In this document: one piece after another, positions 28,488-36,315 of the stretch
Layout of the letters: every line of letters starts with the position of its first letter
Position numbering within the stretch: the stretch's first letter is position 1
Source of the DNA: Acidaminococcus sp. CAG:917
Lineage (GTDB): Bacteria; Bacillota; Clostridia; Christensenellales; CAG-917
NCBI GenBank assembly: GCA_000437555.1
Contig: FR901028.1
Span: 125,159 to 189,158, forward strand
DNA: 64,000 bases
Direction of reading: 5' to 3'
Made by a program: the position numbers and the translations under genes
The notes under the pieces: model-generated
Databases searched by the model: none
What the model saw: the letters and a program-made list of their open reading frames with translations, nothing else
Told to the model about the DNA's origin: nothing

Positions 28488-28618
28488 AACTAATAATTAA
28501 AACCAAACTAATATTTAATAATGAATTAATATTTAATATGAGCTAATATTTAATATGAACTAATAATTAATATGAACTAATATTTATTTAATTTTAAACT
28601 AATATTTCAGAAAATCAC
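28488..28618. repeat. AT-rich direct repeats of 17-18 bp
   Basis: Seven or so degenerate copies of a unit like GAACTAATATTTAATAT. The AACTAATA cores begin at 28488, 28506, 28524, 28541, 28558, 28575 and 28597, so the first six are spaced 18, 18, 17, 17 and 17 bases. They lie between a GNAT gene and the dnaN terminator, about 1.3 kb from the dnaA-dnaN intergenic region. The remainder of 28387-28713 holds only the terminator. Confidence 0.8.
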
Positions 28619-28636
28619 CTAATATTTTAATAAATA

Positions 28637-28670
28637 AAATCCGCCGAAAATTCGACGGATTTTTAATTTT
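28637..28670. terminator. Terminator of dnaN, bidirectional
   Basis: Arms AAATCCG-C-CGAA/TTCG-A-CGGATTT with one internal mismatch, flanked by T-rich sequence on both strands. Confidence 0.82.
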
Positions 28671-28713
28671 TCTATTTTAAAACAATTAAATTTAAGCTTT
28701 GTTTTTTATTAAT

Positions 28714-29820
28714 TTATTTGTTATACATAACTCTGAGCGGCAAAATGAGATAAAGCCAATTTTTTTCCTGTCCTTTTATAATTCCCGGAGCAGACGGAGT
28801 CGTAAAATTCAGCGTTATATATTGGTCGGATATGGCTCTCATCGCGTCGGTTATATACTTACTGTTAAAGGCTATCATCATATCTTTGCCTTTTAAAGAT
28901 ATTTGGACTTTTTCGTTTACTTCGCCCGTGTTTGATTCCGCCTTTAAAAGTATGACGTCTTCCTTTATTTCCATTTTCACGTAACTCTTTTTCTCGTTTC
29001 TTGAAATAAGGGACACTCTTTCGATTGCGTTTTCAAATTGTTTTTTATCGACTACTACTTCCGTTGTAAATTCTTCGGGAATAATTTTTTCATAAGCCAA
29101 AAACTCATCGTTTATGAGCCTTGTAACTATTTTCGTTCCGCTAAGCTCCAACATAAGATAATGCTTTTCAAAAGTCAGAGTTATTGTTTCTTCCGTATCG
29201 TCAATAAGTCTGCTCATTTCAAGCAAAGATTTTGAAGGAACTACTATCTGCTCTTTTTCAACGCTGTTTTCCATGGGAATCTGAGCGAGAGCAAGCCTGT
29301 AACCGTCAGAGGCGACTCCTTCCAATATGTTTTCTTTTATGTTTAAACAACATCCTTTAAGCGGAGGTCTGCTTTCATCTGTCGCAACGTTAAAAATTAT
29401 CTTGTTTATTAAATCTTTAAATGCGAGTTTATCTATTTTTATGGATTTTTCCTGACTTACCGATTTAAGCTCAGGATAATCTTCAAAATCGAGACATGCA
29501 AATGAAACGTCGCTGTCGAGATATTTTAATTTGAGCTTATTTTTATTTGTTCCGTCAAGCTCTATTTTTTCTTCTTCAATCTTTTTGCAGTATTCCGCAA
29601 AAATTTTACCGGGCACTATTATTTCGCCTTCAATCAGAACTTCAGCCTTTATTTTCTTTTCAATCCAAAGCTCGAGGTCGGTTGCAAGAAGCGTGAGTTC
29701 GTCACCTTTAGCGGTGAGCTTTACGCAATCCAAAACAGGATTCATTCTTTTTAAAGGCAAAGCCTTAATTACTTTTGAAACCGCATCGCTAAGCTCTATT
29801 CCCTCGCATTTGATTTTCAT
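28714..29820 (-). CDS. dnaN: DNA polymerase III beta clamp
   Basis: Sliding clamp that tethers the replicative polymerase. 368 residues, the standard length, with three clamp domains: N-terminal MKIKCEGIELSDAVSKVIKALP, middle FKDLINKIIFNVATDESRPPLKGCCLNI, and C-terminal LPLRVMYNK in place of the usual LMPMR end. AAAGGAGAG precedes the ATG. It lies downstream of dnaA across a 206-base intergenic region rich in DnaA-box-like sequences, as in Bacillus. Confidence 0.97.
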   Translation of the reverse strand: MKIKCEGIELSDAVSKVIKALPLKRMNPVLDCVKLTAKGDELTLLATDLELWIEKKIKAEVLIEGEIIVPGKIFAEYCKKIEEEKIELDGTNKNKLKLKYLDSDVSFACLDFEDYPELKSVSQEKSIKIDKLAFKDLINKIIFNVATDESRPPLKGCCLNIKENILEGVASDGYRLALAQIPMENSVEKEQIVVPSKSLLEMSRLIDDTEETITLTFEKHYLMLELSGTKIVTRLINDEFLAYEKIIPEEFTTEVVVDKKQFENAIERVSLISRNEKKSYVKMEIKEDVILLKAESNTGEVNEKVQISLKGKDMMIAFNSKYITDAMRAISDQYITLNFTTPSAPGIIKGQEKNWLYLILPLRVMYNK

Positions 29821-29856
29821 TTTCGCTCTCCTTTGTTGTTTAATATATTTTTTAAA

Positions 29857-29996
29857 TTATTACTATTATTATTATCCCTGTTTATAAGTGGATAAATTTT
29901 TTATAACACAATATTTAGAAACTAACAATATTAAAAATCAAAATATAGTGTTTTTTTAATTAATTTTGTGTTGATAACTTTTTTTTATTTTCCACA
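29857..29996 (-). other. Candidate oriC unwinding region between dnaA and dnaN
   Basis: Read on the minus strand, DnaA-box-like sequences with one mismatch occur at 29988-29996 (TGTGGAAAA), 29969-29977 (TTATCAACA) and 29887-29895 (TTATCCACT). The last abuts a second, weaker box, TTATAAACA (29879-29887). CAGGG follows, and then six consecutive TAA/TAG trinucleotides at 29857-29874, running into AT-rich DNA. In B. subtilis the basal unwinding system has this same order (DnaA boxes, GC-rich spacer, DnaA-trios, melting region) in the same dnaA-dnaN interval. Confidence 0.72.
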
Positions 29997-30026
29997 AAAT
30001 ATCAACAAAATAAAAAGTTTTCAACA

Positions 30027-31400
30027 TTACTTATTTAAAAGCGAATTTTTTATATCCGTAACTATAATCCTCATGCGCGGATTCTTTTTTATTTCTTCGG
30101 TTATTTTATCTCTTGCGTGCATAACGGTTGTATGGTCTCTTCCCCCGAAAATTTTTCCTATGGAAACTAAGGGAACACCGAGCATGTTATCCATAAGATA
30201 CATTGCTATCATTCTCGGTTCGACGATAGACTTTGTTCTGCTGCTTCCCGTGATGTCTTGATTTGTGATGTTAAAATAATTGCAAACGGCGCTTATTATA
30301 TCGCTCTCTTCTATTTTTTCTTTTTTATCCTCGATAAAATCAGAGAGAGCCTCTTTTGCTATATCGACAGTATCGACGGTATGATTTGTAAGAGAACTGT
30401 AAAAAATTATTTTGTTTAAAAGACCTTCCATCTCTCTGATGTTAGAGGTTGATTTTTCTGCGATATATTCCGCCACTTCGTCGGAAAGGTTAAATTTTTC
30501 TCTGACCGCTTTGTTTTTCAATATGGCGATTTTTGTTTCCATATTTGGGGGTTGAATATCAACGGTAAGACCCCAAGAGAACCTTGTCCTTAACCTGTCG
30601 TTGAGTTTTTGAAGGTCGCTCGGGGAACAGTCCGCGGTTAATACTATTTGTTTTTGATTTTGATAAAGGTCGTTGAAGATATGAAAAAACGCTTCCTGAA
30701 TACCTTCCTTTCCCGATATAAACTGAATATCGTCAATCATAAGTAAATCGACCTTGCGATATTTTTCTCTGAAATCGTTAGAAGAATTTTTATTTTCGTT
30801 TGAAGACCTTATCGAATTTATAAGTTCGTTTATAAAAGTTTCTGAATTGACGTATAAGATTTTAGCTCTTTGGTTTGTTTTTGTGATATGATTTCCGATT
30901 GCGTGCAAAAGGTGCGTTTTTCCGAGACCTGCCGAGGAATATATAAACAAGGGATTATATTTTCCGCCGAGGTCGTCGCAAATTGCTTTTGCCGCTTCTA
31001 AGGCAAACTCATTGCTTTTTCCTTTTACGAAATTATCGAAAGTATATCTTTCCAAAAATTTCATAGTCTCAAAATCGTCATCGGTTTGACCTTTTACAAT
31101 CAATCCCTCGTCTTCGATAAAACTGTCTTGTTTTTTTATATATTCTTCTTTATCCGTATCGAGAATAATTTCAACGTTTGTTATCATCGGATTTATTGAG
31201 GTAACGGTTTTTTTTATCGTCTTGAGATATTGATTTTCGATAGTCTTTTTGGACATATTGGAAATAGTAGACAAAATGAGCGAATTTTTTACAAAACAAA
31301 CAGGCTCGAGTTTATCTATCCACACGTCAAAGCTTATTGAATTTAAAACTTTGGATAATTCCGACTTTGCGTCGTTCCAAAAAGAATCGATATTTATCAT
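30027..31400 (-). CDS. dnaA: Chromosomal replication initiator DnaA
   Basis: 457 residues. Domain I is at the N-terminus and is followed by a linker. The AAA+ domain has Walker A SAGLGKTHLL near 156-165 and Walker B LLMIDDIQF. Domain IV has SRTKSIVEPRMIAM and the signature GGRDHTTVMHARDKI. The box-reading residues of domain IV (PR and RDHTT) are canonical, so it should recognise TTATNCACA. No Shine-Dalgarno sequence precedes the ATG; a TATAAT ends seven bases upstream, so the mRNA may be leaderless. It is divergent from recF, whereas the usual order is dnaA-dnaN-recF on one strand. Confidence 0.97.
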   Translation of the reverse strand: MINIDSFWNDAKSELSKVLNSISFDVWIDKLEPVCFVKNSLILSTISNMSKKTIENQYLKTIKKTVTSINPMITNVEIILDTDKEEYIKKQDSFIEDEGLIVKGQTDDDFETMKFLERYTFDNFVKGKSNEFALEAAKAICDDLGGKYNPLFIYSSAGLGKTHLLHAIGNHITKTNQRAKILYVNSETFINELINSIRSSNENKNSSNDFREKYRKVDLLMIDDIQFISGKEGIQEAFFHIFNDLYQNQKQIVLTADCSPSDLQKLNDRLRTRFSWGLTVDIQPPNMETKIAILKNKAVREKFNLSDEVAEYIAEKSTSNIREMEGLLNKIIFYSSLTNHTVDTVDIAKEALSDFIEDKKEKIEESDIISAVCNYFNITNQDITGSSRTKSIVEPRMIAMYLMDNMLGVPLVSIGKIFGGRDHTTVMHARDKITEEIKKNPRMRIIVTDIKNSLLNK

Positions 31401-31407
31401 AGATTAT

Positions 31408-31436
31408 ATTATAACTAAACCAAAAGAATTTTTCAA
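31408..31436 (-). promoter_or_regulatory. Promoter of dnaA (leaderless type)
   Basis: TTGAAA, 17-base spacer, TATAAT, then seven bases and the ATG at 31400. A second overlapping TATAAT (31403-31408) is too close to the ATG to serve. Confidence 0.75.
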
Positions 31437-31518
31437 CGAATATCGTATTATTTTTATTTTTTTACAATATATGCTTTTTTGGTAATTTTTCATTTTAAAA
31501 GATAAAAACTATATTTGT

Positions 31519-31547
31519 TTGTAATATTTTAACTTTTAATATATAAT
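31519..31547 (+). promoter_or_regulatory. Promoter of recF (leaderless type)
   Basis: TTGTAA, 17-base spacer, TATAAT, then six bases and the ATG at 31554. No purine-rich ribosome site. Confidence 0.68.
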
Positions 31548-31553
31548 TTGAGT

Positions 31554-32621
31554 ATGCAAATCAAAAAACTTTACCTTAAAAATTTCAGAAATTATTCCGA
31601 AGAAACGGTAGAATTTTCCGACGGATTAAACGTTTTATACGGAGCTAACGCAGCGGGAAAAACAAATATGCTTGAGGCTGTTTATCTGACGAGCATAGCC
31701 AAAACTCCGAGAACGACAAAGGAAAAAGAACTCGTTTTGGAAGGTGAAAAATATGCCGTGGTAAAGGTTTTGGTGGAAAACAATTTTCGCAGTCATAAGG
31801 TGGAAATAATAATCGACGATAAGGGTAAAAAGAGAATTTTGGTGGATTCTCTGCCTATCAACAGAGCGGGAGAGTTAATAGGAGTCGTTGCCGTTGTTTT
31901 TTTCTCGCCCGACGAAATGAAGCTTGTCAAAGAATCTCCGGACTACCGTCGCAGATTTTTGGACATATCCTTATCACAGCAACAAAAAGAGTATTTTAAC
32001 GCTCTTGTGAAATATAATAAAATTTTAAAACAGCGCAACAATCTTTTAAAAAGCGACTATGACGATATGGACGCTATGCTGGACGTTTACGACGTTCAAC
32101 TCTCAGACGTAGGTCTTGTCATTTTGGATAAAAGAAGGGAGTTTGTAAACACTCTCAAAACTTATGCTTTAAAAACGCATAAATTTTTGAGCGATAACGG
32201 CGAAACTTTGGAAGTTGAATACGAAACAGAATTGACAAAAGATAACTTTTTAAAGCTTTTAAAGAAAAACAGAGAGAAAGATAAAAAACTGTCGTTTACC
32301 ACGGTAGGTCCTCATCGCGACGATTTAAAACTTATCGTAAACGGAAAGGACGCCAGAAAATTTGCGTCGCAAGGTCAGCAAAGAAGCATAGCCCTTTCTT
32401 TAAAGTTTGCCGAATTAGAGCTGTATAAAATCGAAACGGGCGAAAAAGCCGTTTTGCTTTTGGACGACGTGCTAAGCGAATTAGACGTGAAACGCAGAAC
32501 TCAGCTTTTAGAGCTTTCAAAGGAATATCAAACAATTCTCACCTGCACCGAGTTTGACAGTTATGAAAAGGCGGTAAAATTTAAAATTGAAAACGGAAAG
32601 ATAATAAAAAGAGAATATTAA
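31554..32621 (+). CDS. recF: DNA repair/replication protein RecF
   Basis: SMC-like ATPase that helps load RecA at gaps. About 355 residues: Walker A GANAAGKTNMLEAVYL, mid-region SFTTVGPHRDDLKL, signature FASQGQQRSIALSLKFAE, Walker B VLLLDDVLSELD. I chose ATG 31554 over TTG 31548 because MQIKKLYLKNFRNY matches the family start and a promoter ends at 31547. It is transcribed away from dnaA, and gyrB is 15 kb away, so the usual recF-gyrB linkage is lost. Confidence 0.96.
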   Translation: MQIKKLYLKNFRNYSEETVEFSDGLNVLYGANAAGKTNMLEAVYLTSIAKTPRTTKEKELVLEGEKYAVVKVLVENNFRSHKVEIIIDDKGKKRILVDSLPINRAGELIGVVAVVFFSPDEMKLVKESPDYRRRFLDISLSQQQKEYFNALVKYNKILKQRNNLLKSDYDDMDAMLDVYDVQLSDVGLVILDKRREFVNTLKTYALKTHKFLSDNGETLEVEYETELTKDNFLKLLKKNREKDKKLSFTTVGPHRDDLKLIVNGKDARKFASQGQQRSIALSLKFAELELYKIETGEKAVLLLDDVLSELDVKRRTQLLELSKEYQTILTCTEFDSYEKAVKFKIENGKIIKREY

Positions 32622-32715
32622 AATTTTAAAACGACCTGTTAAATATTTTTTTAACAAGTTAAATATTTTTTAAGCCTTTAAATTTTAAAATAATGCATTA
32701 AAAACGGAAAAAAAC

Positions 32716-32742
32716 AAAAAAGCCGCATTCGGCTTTTTATTT
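32716..32742. terminator. Terminator between recF and the phosphatase gene
   Basis: Arms AAAAAGCCG/CGGCTTTTT with a four-base loop; serves both convergent genes. Confidence 0.92.
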
Positions 32743-32816
32743 TATCGAAATTGACAAAACAGAGAAACAGAAGAAAAATCGTCAATATTTATTAAATTGC
32801 ATCTGTTATCTATCAA

Positions 32817-33254
32817 TTAAATTTTTCTGTTTACATTTTCCAAAAACGCTTTACAGCCTTTTAAAATATCGTCGTAGGCTTTGTCAAAATTTCCGGTATA
32901 CCAAGGGTCTGCAACGTCACGGTTTTCGCCTGTGAATTCAAGCAGTCTGAATACTTTATTTTGAGGGTCTCCGTTTAATCTTATTACCGTGTTGGTAAAG
33001 TTTTCCGTATCCATAACGAGAAAATAATCCGACTTATCGTAGTCGGAGGACTTTAAAAGCGTAGCGGTATGTTTGGAAAAAGGTATTCCCTCTTTTGTCA
33101 GCTTGACTTTTGCGGGATAATACATATCGCTGCCCAATTCGTCCGTGTGAGTGGCTTTCGAATCAACTTCTATTTTCGGTTCTAAATATTTTAATATAAA
33201 CTGCGCCATAGGTGAACGGCAGATATTGCCGTGACAAACAAACGTGACTTTCAT
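32817..33254 (-). CDS. Low-molecular-weight protein tyrosine phosphatase
   Basis: 145 residues. The P-loop FVCHGNICRSPMA (C-x5-R-S) is at residues 6-18 with nucleophile Cys7, and the general-acid loop DPWYTG is near 117-122. These enzymes hydrolyse phosphotyrosine or low-molecular phosphoarginine; the target is not predictable. AGAGGAA precedes the ATG. Confidence 0.93.
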   Translation of the reverse strand: MKVTFVCHGNICRSPMAQFILKYLEPKIEVDSKATHTDELGSDMYYPAKVKLTKEGIPFSKHTATLLKSSDYDKSDYFLVMDTENFTNTVIRLNGDPQNKVFRLLEFTGENRDVADPWYTGNFDKAYDDILKGCKAFLENVNRKI

Positions 33255-33528
33255 TTTGTATTCCTCTTTTATTTTTTAATTTTATCATAAAATAAAAATC
33301 ATTTCAATTTTTACACAGATAAAAATATTTGTTGAAGGTTCAGGCATAACAAATTTTTATTTATATTTTAAAACAGTTTTTATATTATAAAGTATCCTTA
33401 TATAAATAAAAATAGCTTTCAATAAATATTATCATTATAACCTTATATAATAAAAAAATATAACAGGAAAATTAGATATAATAAATAAACCCGTATAAAA
33501 AAATTTATATTTTATTTTTAAATAAAGT

Positions 33529-33556
33529 TTGAAATTTAAATATAATTATCTATAAT
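33529..33556 (+). promoter_or_regulatory. Promoter of the yitT-like gene (leaderless type)
   Basis: TTGAAA, 16-base spacer, TATAAT, then AGGATT and the ATG at 33563. The AGGA is too close to the ATG for ordinary use. The rest of 33255-33528 is AT-rich and shows nothing else. Confidence 0.75.
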
Positions 33557-33562
33557 AGGATT

Positions 33563-34648
33563 ATGAAGCAAGAAAAGAAACCGAAAAAAAGCCGAGCCGA
33601 ACTTTTGAGAGAAATTTTCAATTTTAAAGGGATAAAGTTCTACAATTTCATTTTATTGACAGTAGCCGGTATAGTCAACGCGGTAGGCGTGACGATGTTT
33701 TTGGTGCCGGCAAATCTTTATGACGGCGGGCTTTCCGGTACTTCTTTTTTGCTCTCTAACGTTACGCCGCTTTCCCTATCGTTATGGCTCATCATTTTAA
33801 ACGTTCCCTTTTTTTTGGTTGCGCTCAAAAAAGCAGGAATTAAATATATAATATATTCCCTTTGGGCAATCGGAATGTATTCGCTTTTCTCATACCTGTT
33901 TCAGAACGTTTTCGGAATCGATTTTTCCGACGGTTCGCCGATTGCCGGGCAGGACGTATTGCTTTGTTGCCTTTTCGGCGGTCTTATTAGCGGCATCGGA
34001 AGCGGTCTTACTATCCGTGCGGGCGGCGCTCTCGACGGAGTAGAAGTCGCGGCGACTTTCTGTGCGAAAACACTCGGACTTTCCGTCGGTACGTTTGTAA
34101 TGATTTACAACGTAATTGTTTATACTGTTGCAGGCGTTGTCTTCAAGGCATTTTCCGTGCCGCTCTATTCCGTCATTGCTTATGCGGTCGGCTTAAAAGC
34201 CGTCGATTTTATAGTAGACGGTTTCGACAAGGGCAAAGCCGTATTTGTCATTACCGATAAAAGTCAGACAGTCGCTTCTGCCTTGTCCGAGGAGTTCGGC
34301 AGAGGTCTTACCGTAATTAACGCCAAAGGTTTTTATTCACAAACGGAAAAAATAGTGCTATACTGCGTAGTTAACAGGTTTGAGCTTTCAAAGCTTAAAT
34401 CAATTGTCGAGCAAACAGACTCACAGGCTTTTATAGCCGTAAGCGAAGTTACGGACACTCTCGGGTCCGATTTAAAATTCAGCCTTTTTAAACGCAAGAG
34501 CAATCTTGAAAAGATAATCAATCAATCCGAATTGAGCGATTCTCCTTGCGAAGTTTTACACCAAGTTCCGTCCGACGAACAAAGCGAGCCTTCAAATAAT
34601 TCTTCTGAAGGGAAAACGGACAACGGCGGCGAAAACAATAAAGTGTAA
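33563..34648 (+). CDS. YitT-family membrane protein (DUF161/DUF2179)
   Basis: 361 residues: a basic N-terminus, five to six membrane segments (about residues 28-215) with the repeated GGxxSGxGxGL-type motif seen in FGGLISGIGSGLTIRAGGALDGVE, then a soluble DUF2179 domain (about 220-320). The last 50 residues are Ser/Asn/Glu-rich and family-atypical. The function of this widespread Firmicutes family is unknown; transport has been suggested. Confidence 0.88.
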   Translation: MKQEKKPKKSRAELLREIFNFKGIKFYNFILLTVAGIVNAVGVTMFLVPANLYDGGLSGTSFLLSNVTPLSLSLWLIILNVPFFLVALKKAGIKYIIYSLWAIGMYSLFSYLFQNVFGIDFSDGSPIAGQDVLLCCLFGGLISGIGSGLTIRAGGALDGVEVAATFCAKTLGLSVGTFVMIYNVIVYTVAGVVFKAFSVPLYSVIAYAVGLKAVDFIVDGFDKGKAVFVITDKSQTVASALSEEFGRGLTVINAKGFYSQTEKIVLYCVVNRFELSKLKSIVEQTDSQAFIAVSEVTDTLGSDLKFSLFKRKSNLEKIINQSELSDSPCEVLHQVPSDEQSEPSNNSSEGKTDNGGENNKV

Positions 34649-34665
34649 AAATGTCCTTAAATGTG

Positions 34666-34694
34666 TTGACAAATCTTTTTTTTGCAATTATTAT
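34666..34694 (+). promoter_or_regulatory. Promoter of tRNA-Asn
   Basis: TTGACA, 17-base spacer, TATTAT, about 18 bases before the mature tRNA. Confidence 0.78.
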
Positions 34695-34712
34695 ATTAAA
34701 GCAATTAAAAAT

Positions 34713-34788
34713 GCTTGTTTAGCTCAGTCGGTAGAGCATGCGGCTGTTAACCGCAGTGTCGGGGGTTCAAGTCCCTCAACAAGCGCCA
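34713..34788 (+). tRNA. tRNA-Asn (anticodon GTT)
   Basis: 76 bases with acceptor GCTTGTT/AACAAGC, D arm GCTC-AGTCGGTA-GAGC, anticodon arm TGCGG-CTGTTAA-CCGCA, T arm GGGGG-TTCAAGT-CCCTC and encoded CCA. Confidence 0.97.
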
Positions 34789-34800
34789 ATAAATATATGG

Positions 34801-34826
34801 CACCTGTTAATAAACAGGTGTTTTTT
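34801..34826 (+). terminator. Intrinsic terminator of tRNA-Asn
   Basis: Arms CACCTGTT/AACAGGTG with loop AATA and six T. The following 270 bases (to 35096) show no gene. Confidence 0.94.
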
Positions 34827-35096
34827 ATTTTCCTATTTTAAAATTTGAATATTTGCTTTTGCTCAAGTAAGAGGGTAAGCGTCAATCATTGGTGTCTGCC
34901 TTATTGCGCGATAACGTAGAAAGTTAAAATTTAAGCAAGTTATATTTATATTAAGATTAAGAATGAAAAGATTGCGGCAATGCTTATATCTTTTGAGTGT
35001 TTATGACAAAAACATATAAAAAGTTTAAAATGCAGTGCTTTTTTTGTTTAAAATCTGCCAAATTCAGACAAAATCTTAAAAATCTTTTTAAAACTC

Positions 35097-35125
35097 TTGT
35101 CTATATTCGTTTTATATTATATTAT
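35097..35125 (+). promoter_or_regulatory. Probable promoter of the esterase gene
   Basis: TTGTCT, 17-base spacer, TATTAT; the ATG is 48 bases downstream behind CGGAGG. Confidence 0.5.
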
Positions 35126-35173
35126 AGTTATACTGAATATAGTTAATTTTTAAACAATTTCGGAGGCAAAATT

Positions 35174-36082
35174 ATGTCATTCGCAAAAACCGTGTTTATT
35201 GCTATCGACCATCTTTTTAATCGTCCGCAGAACAGGACAAAAATACTAAGAGAAACGCGTCACGTCAAATGCGACGCCGATATCGCATACGGAGAAGAGC
35301 CGGAATGCAAACTCGACCTATATTACGTTCCCAAAGAAGACGGCAAGTATCCCGTTATTTTTGAAATTCACGGAGGCGGTTTTGTTGCCGGCGATAAAAA
35401 ATACCGCCGTGCTCTTTCAAGGTGGTATGCCGCAAATACAGGCGCTATGGTTGTTAACGTAAACTACGGATTAGCTCCTGAGGTTAAATTCCCCACACCC
35501 ATGCAGCAACTTGTCAAAGCCGTGAATTGGGTAAAAGATAATGCGGATAAATATAATTTTGATTTGACAAAGTTTGTTGCGACGGGTGACAGCGCAGGCG
35601 GTTATTATGCGGCTATGCTCTGCGTAATTCAAGACAGTGACGTGCTGCAAGAACAATACGGAAAAATGAACGCCAAGTTTACGGGCTGTGCTTTAAATTG
35701 CGGTATTTACGACCTTGAAACCGCTCTGAAGACAAAAATATTGTTTAACCTTACGGGTAAAATTTGGAAAGATTATACAGGCGAAAAAATGAAGGATATG
35801 CAAAATTATAAATATCTCAACTACCTTTCGCCCTCGCATTATATCACGGATAAATTTCCGACCGCATTTTTTGTTTATGCAAAAAAAGATTTCTTCTGCG
35901 GCGGTCAAGGTGAGGCGTTAAAAGAACAGCTTGACAGCCTTGGGGTTTATAACGAAAGTTACGGCTCGACCAAGTTTATGGATAACCACACGTTCCCCAT
36001 TATTTGGAACACTAAGGCGGCGAAGGAAAGCAATGCAATGCTTTTATCTTTCCTTAACAGATTTTTTGCGGGTGAAATTTAA
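35174..36082 (+). CDS. Alpha/beta hydrolase, hormone-sensitive-lipase-type esterase
   Basis: 302 residues. The oxyanion motif FEIHGGGFVAGD is near residues 65-77 and the nucleophile elbow TGDSAGGYYA near 138-147. The acid is probably the Asp in YAKKDFF and the His lies in DNHTFP near the end. All catalytic elements are present, in contrast to the degenerate protein at 7356. It should cleave short-chain carboxylic esters; the natural substrate is unknown. CGGAGG precedes the ATG and a strong terminator follows. Confidence 0.87.
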   Translation: MSFAKTVFIAIDHLFNRPQNRTKILRETRHVKCDADIAYGEEPECKLDLYYVPKEDGKYPVIFEIHGGGFVAGDKKYRRALSRWYAANTGAMVVNVNYGLAPEVKFPTPMQQLVKAVNWVKDNADKYNFDLTKFVATGDSAGGYYAAMLCVIQDSDVLQEQYGKMNAKFTGCALNCGIYDLETALKTKILFNLTGKIWKDYTGEKMKDMQNYKYLNYLSPSHYITDKFPTAFFVYAKKDFFCGGQGEALKEQLDSLGVYNESYGSTKFMDNHTFPIIWNTKAAKESNAMLLSFLNRFFAGEI

Positions 36083-36165
36083 AAATAAATCTTTGCAAAA
36101 GGCTTGACTTTCTTGATAGGTTTTCAACTTAAATTGAGATAAAAAGTGAATATATTTATTGTTAT

Positions 36166-36196
36166 AAAAAGAGCAAGGTTGTGCCTTGCTCTTTTT
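36166..36196 (+). terminator. Intrinsic terminator of the esterase gene
   Basis: Arms AAAAAGAGCAAGG/CCTTGCTCTTTTT with a five-base loop. Confidence 0.94.
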
Positions 36197-36315
36197 GTTG
36201 AGATTTAATTTATTTTGATGATAGCTTTCTGCTAAACGTTTACCCTAAAAAATGTCAGGCTAAAGCATTTAAATTGTGCATTTGCTTTGGGCGTTTAAAC
36301 GCTTAAATTCTAAAG

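Noticed and set aside
28488..28618. Possible CRISPR array
   Set aside because: Units are directly abutting and AT-only with no spacers, and no cas genes are near.
31548..31553. TTG start for recF
   Set aside because: It directly abuts the -10 box and adds two residues not expected by the family; ATG 31554 preferred.
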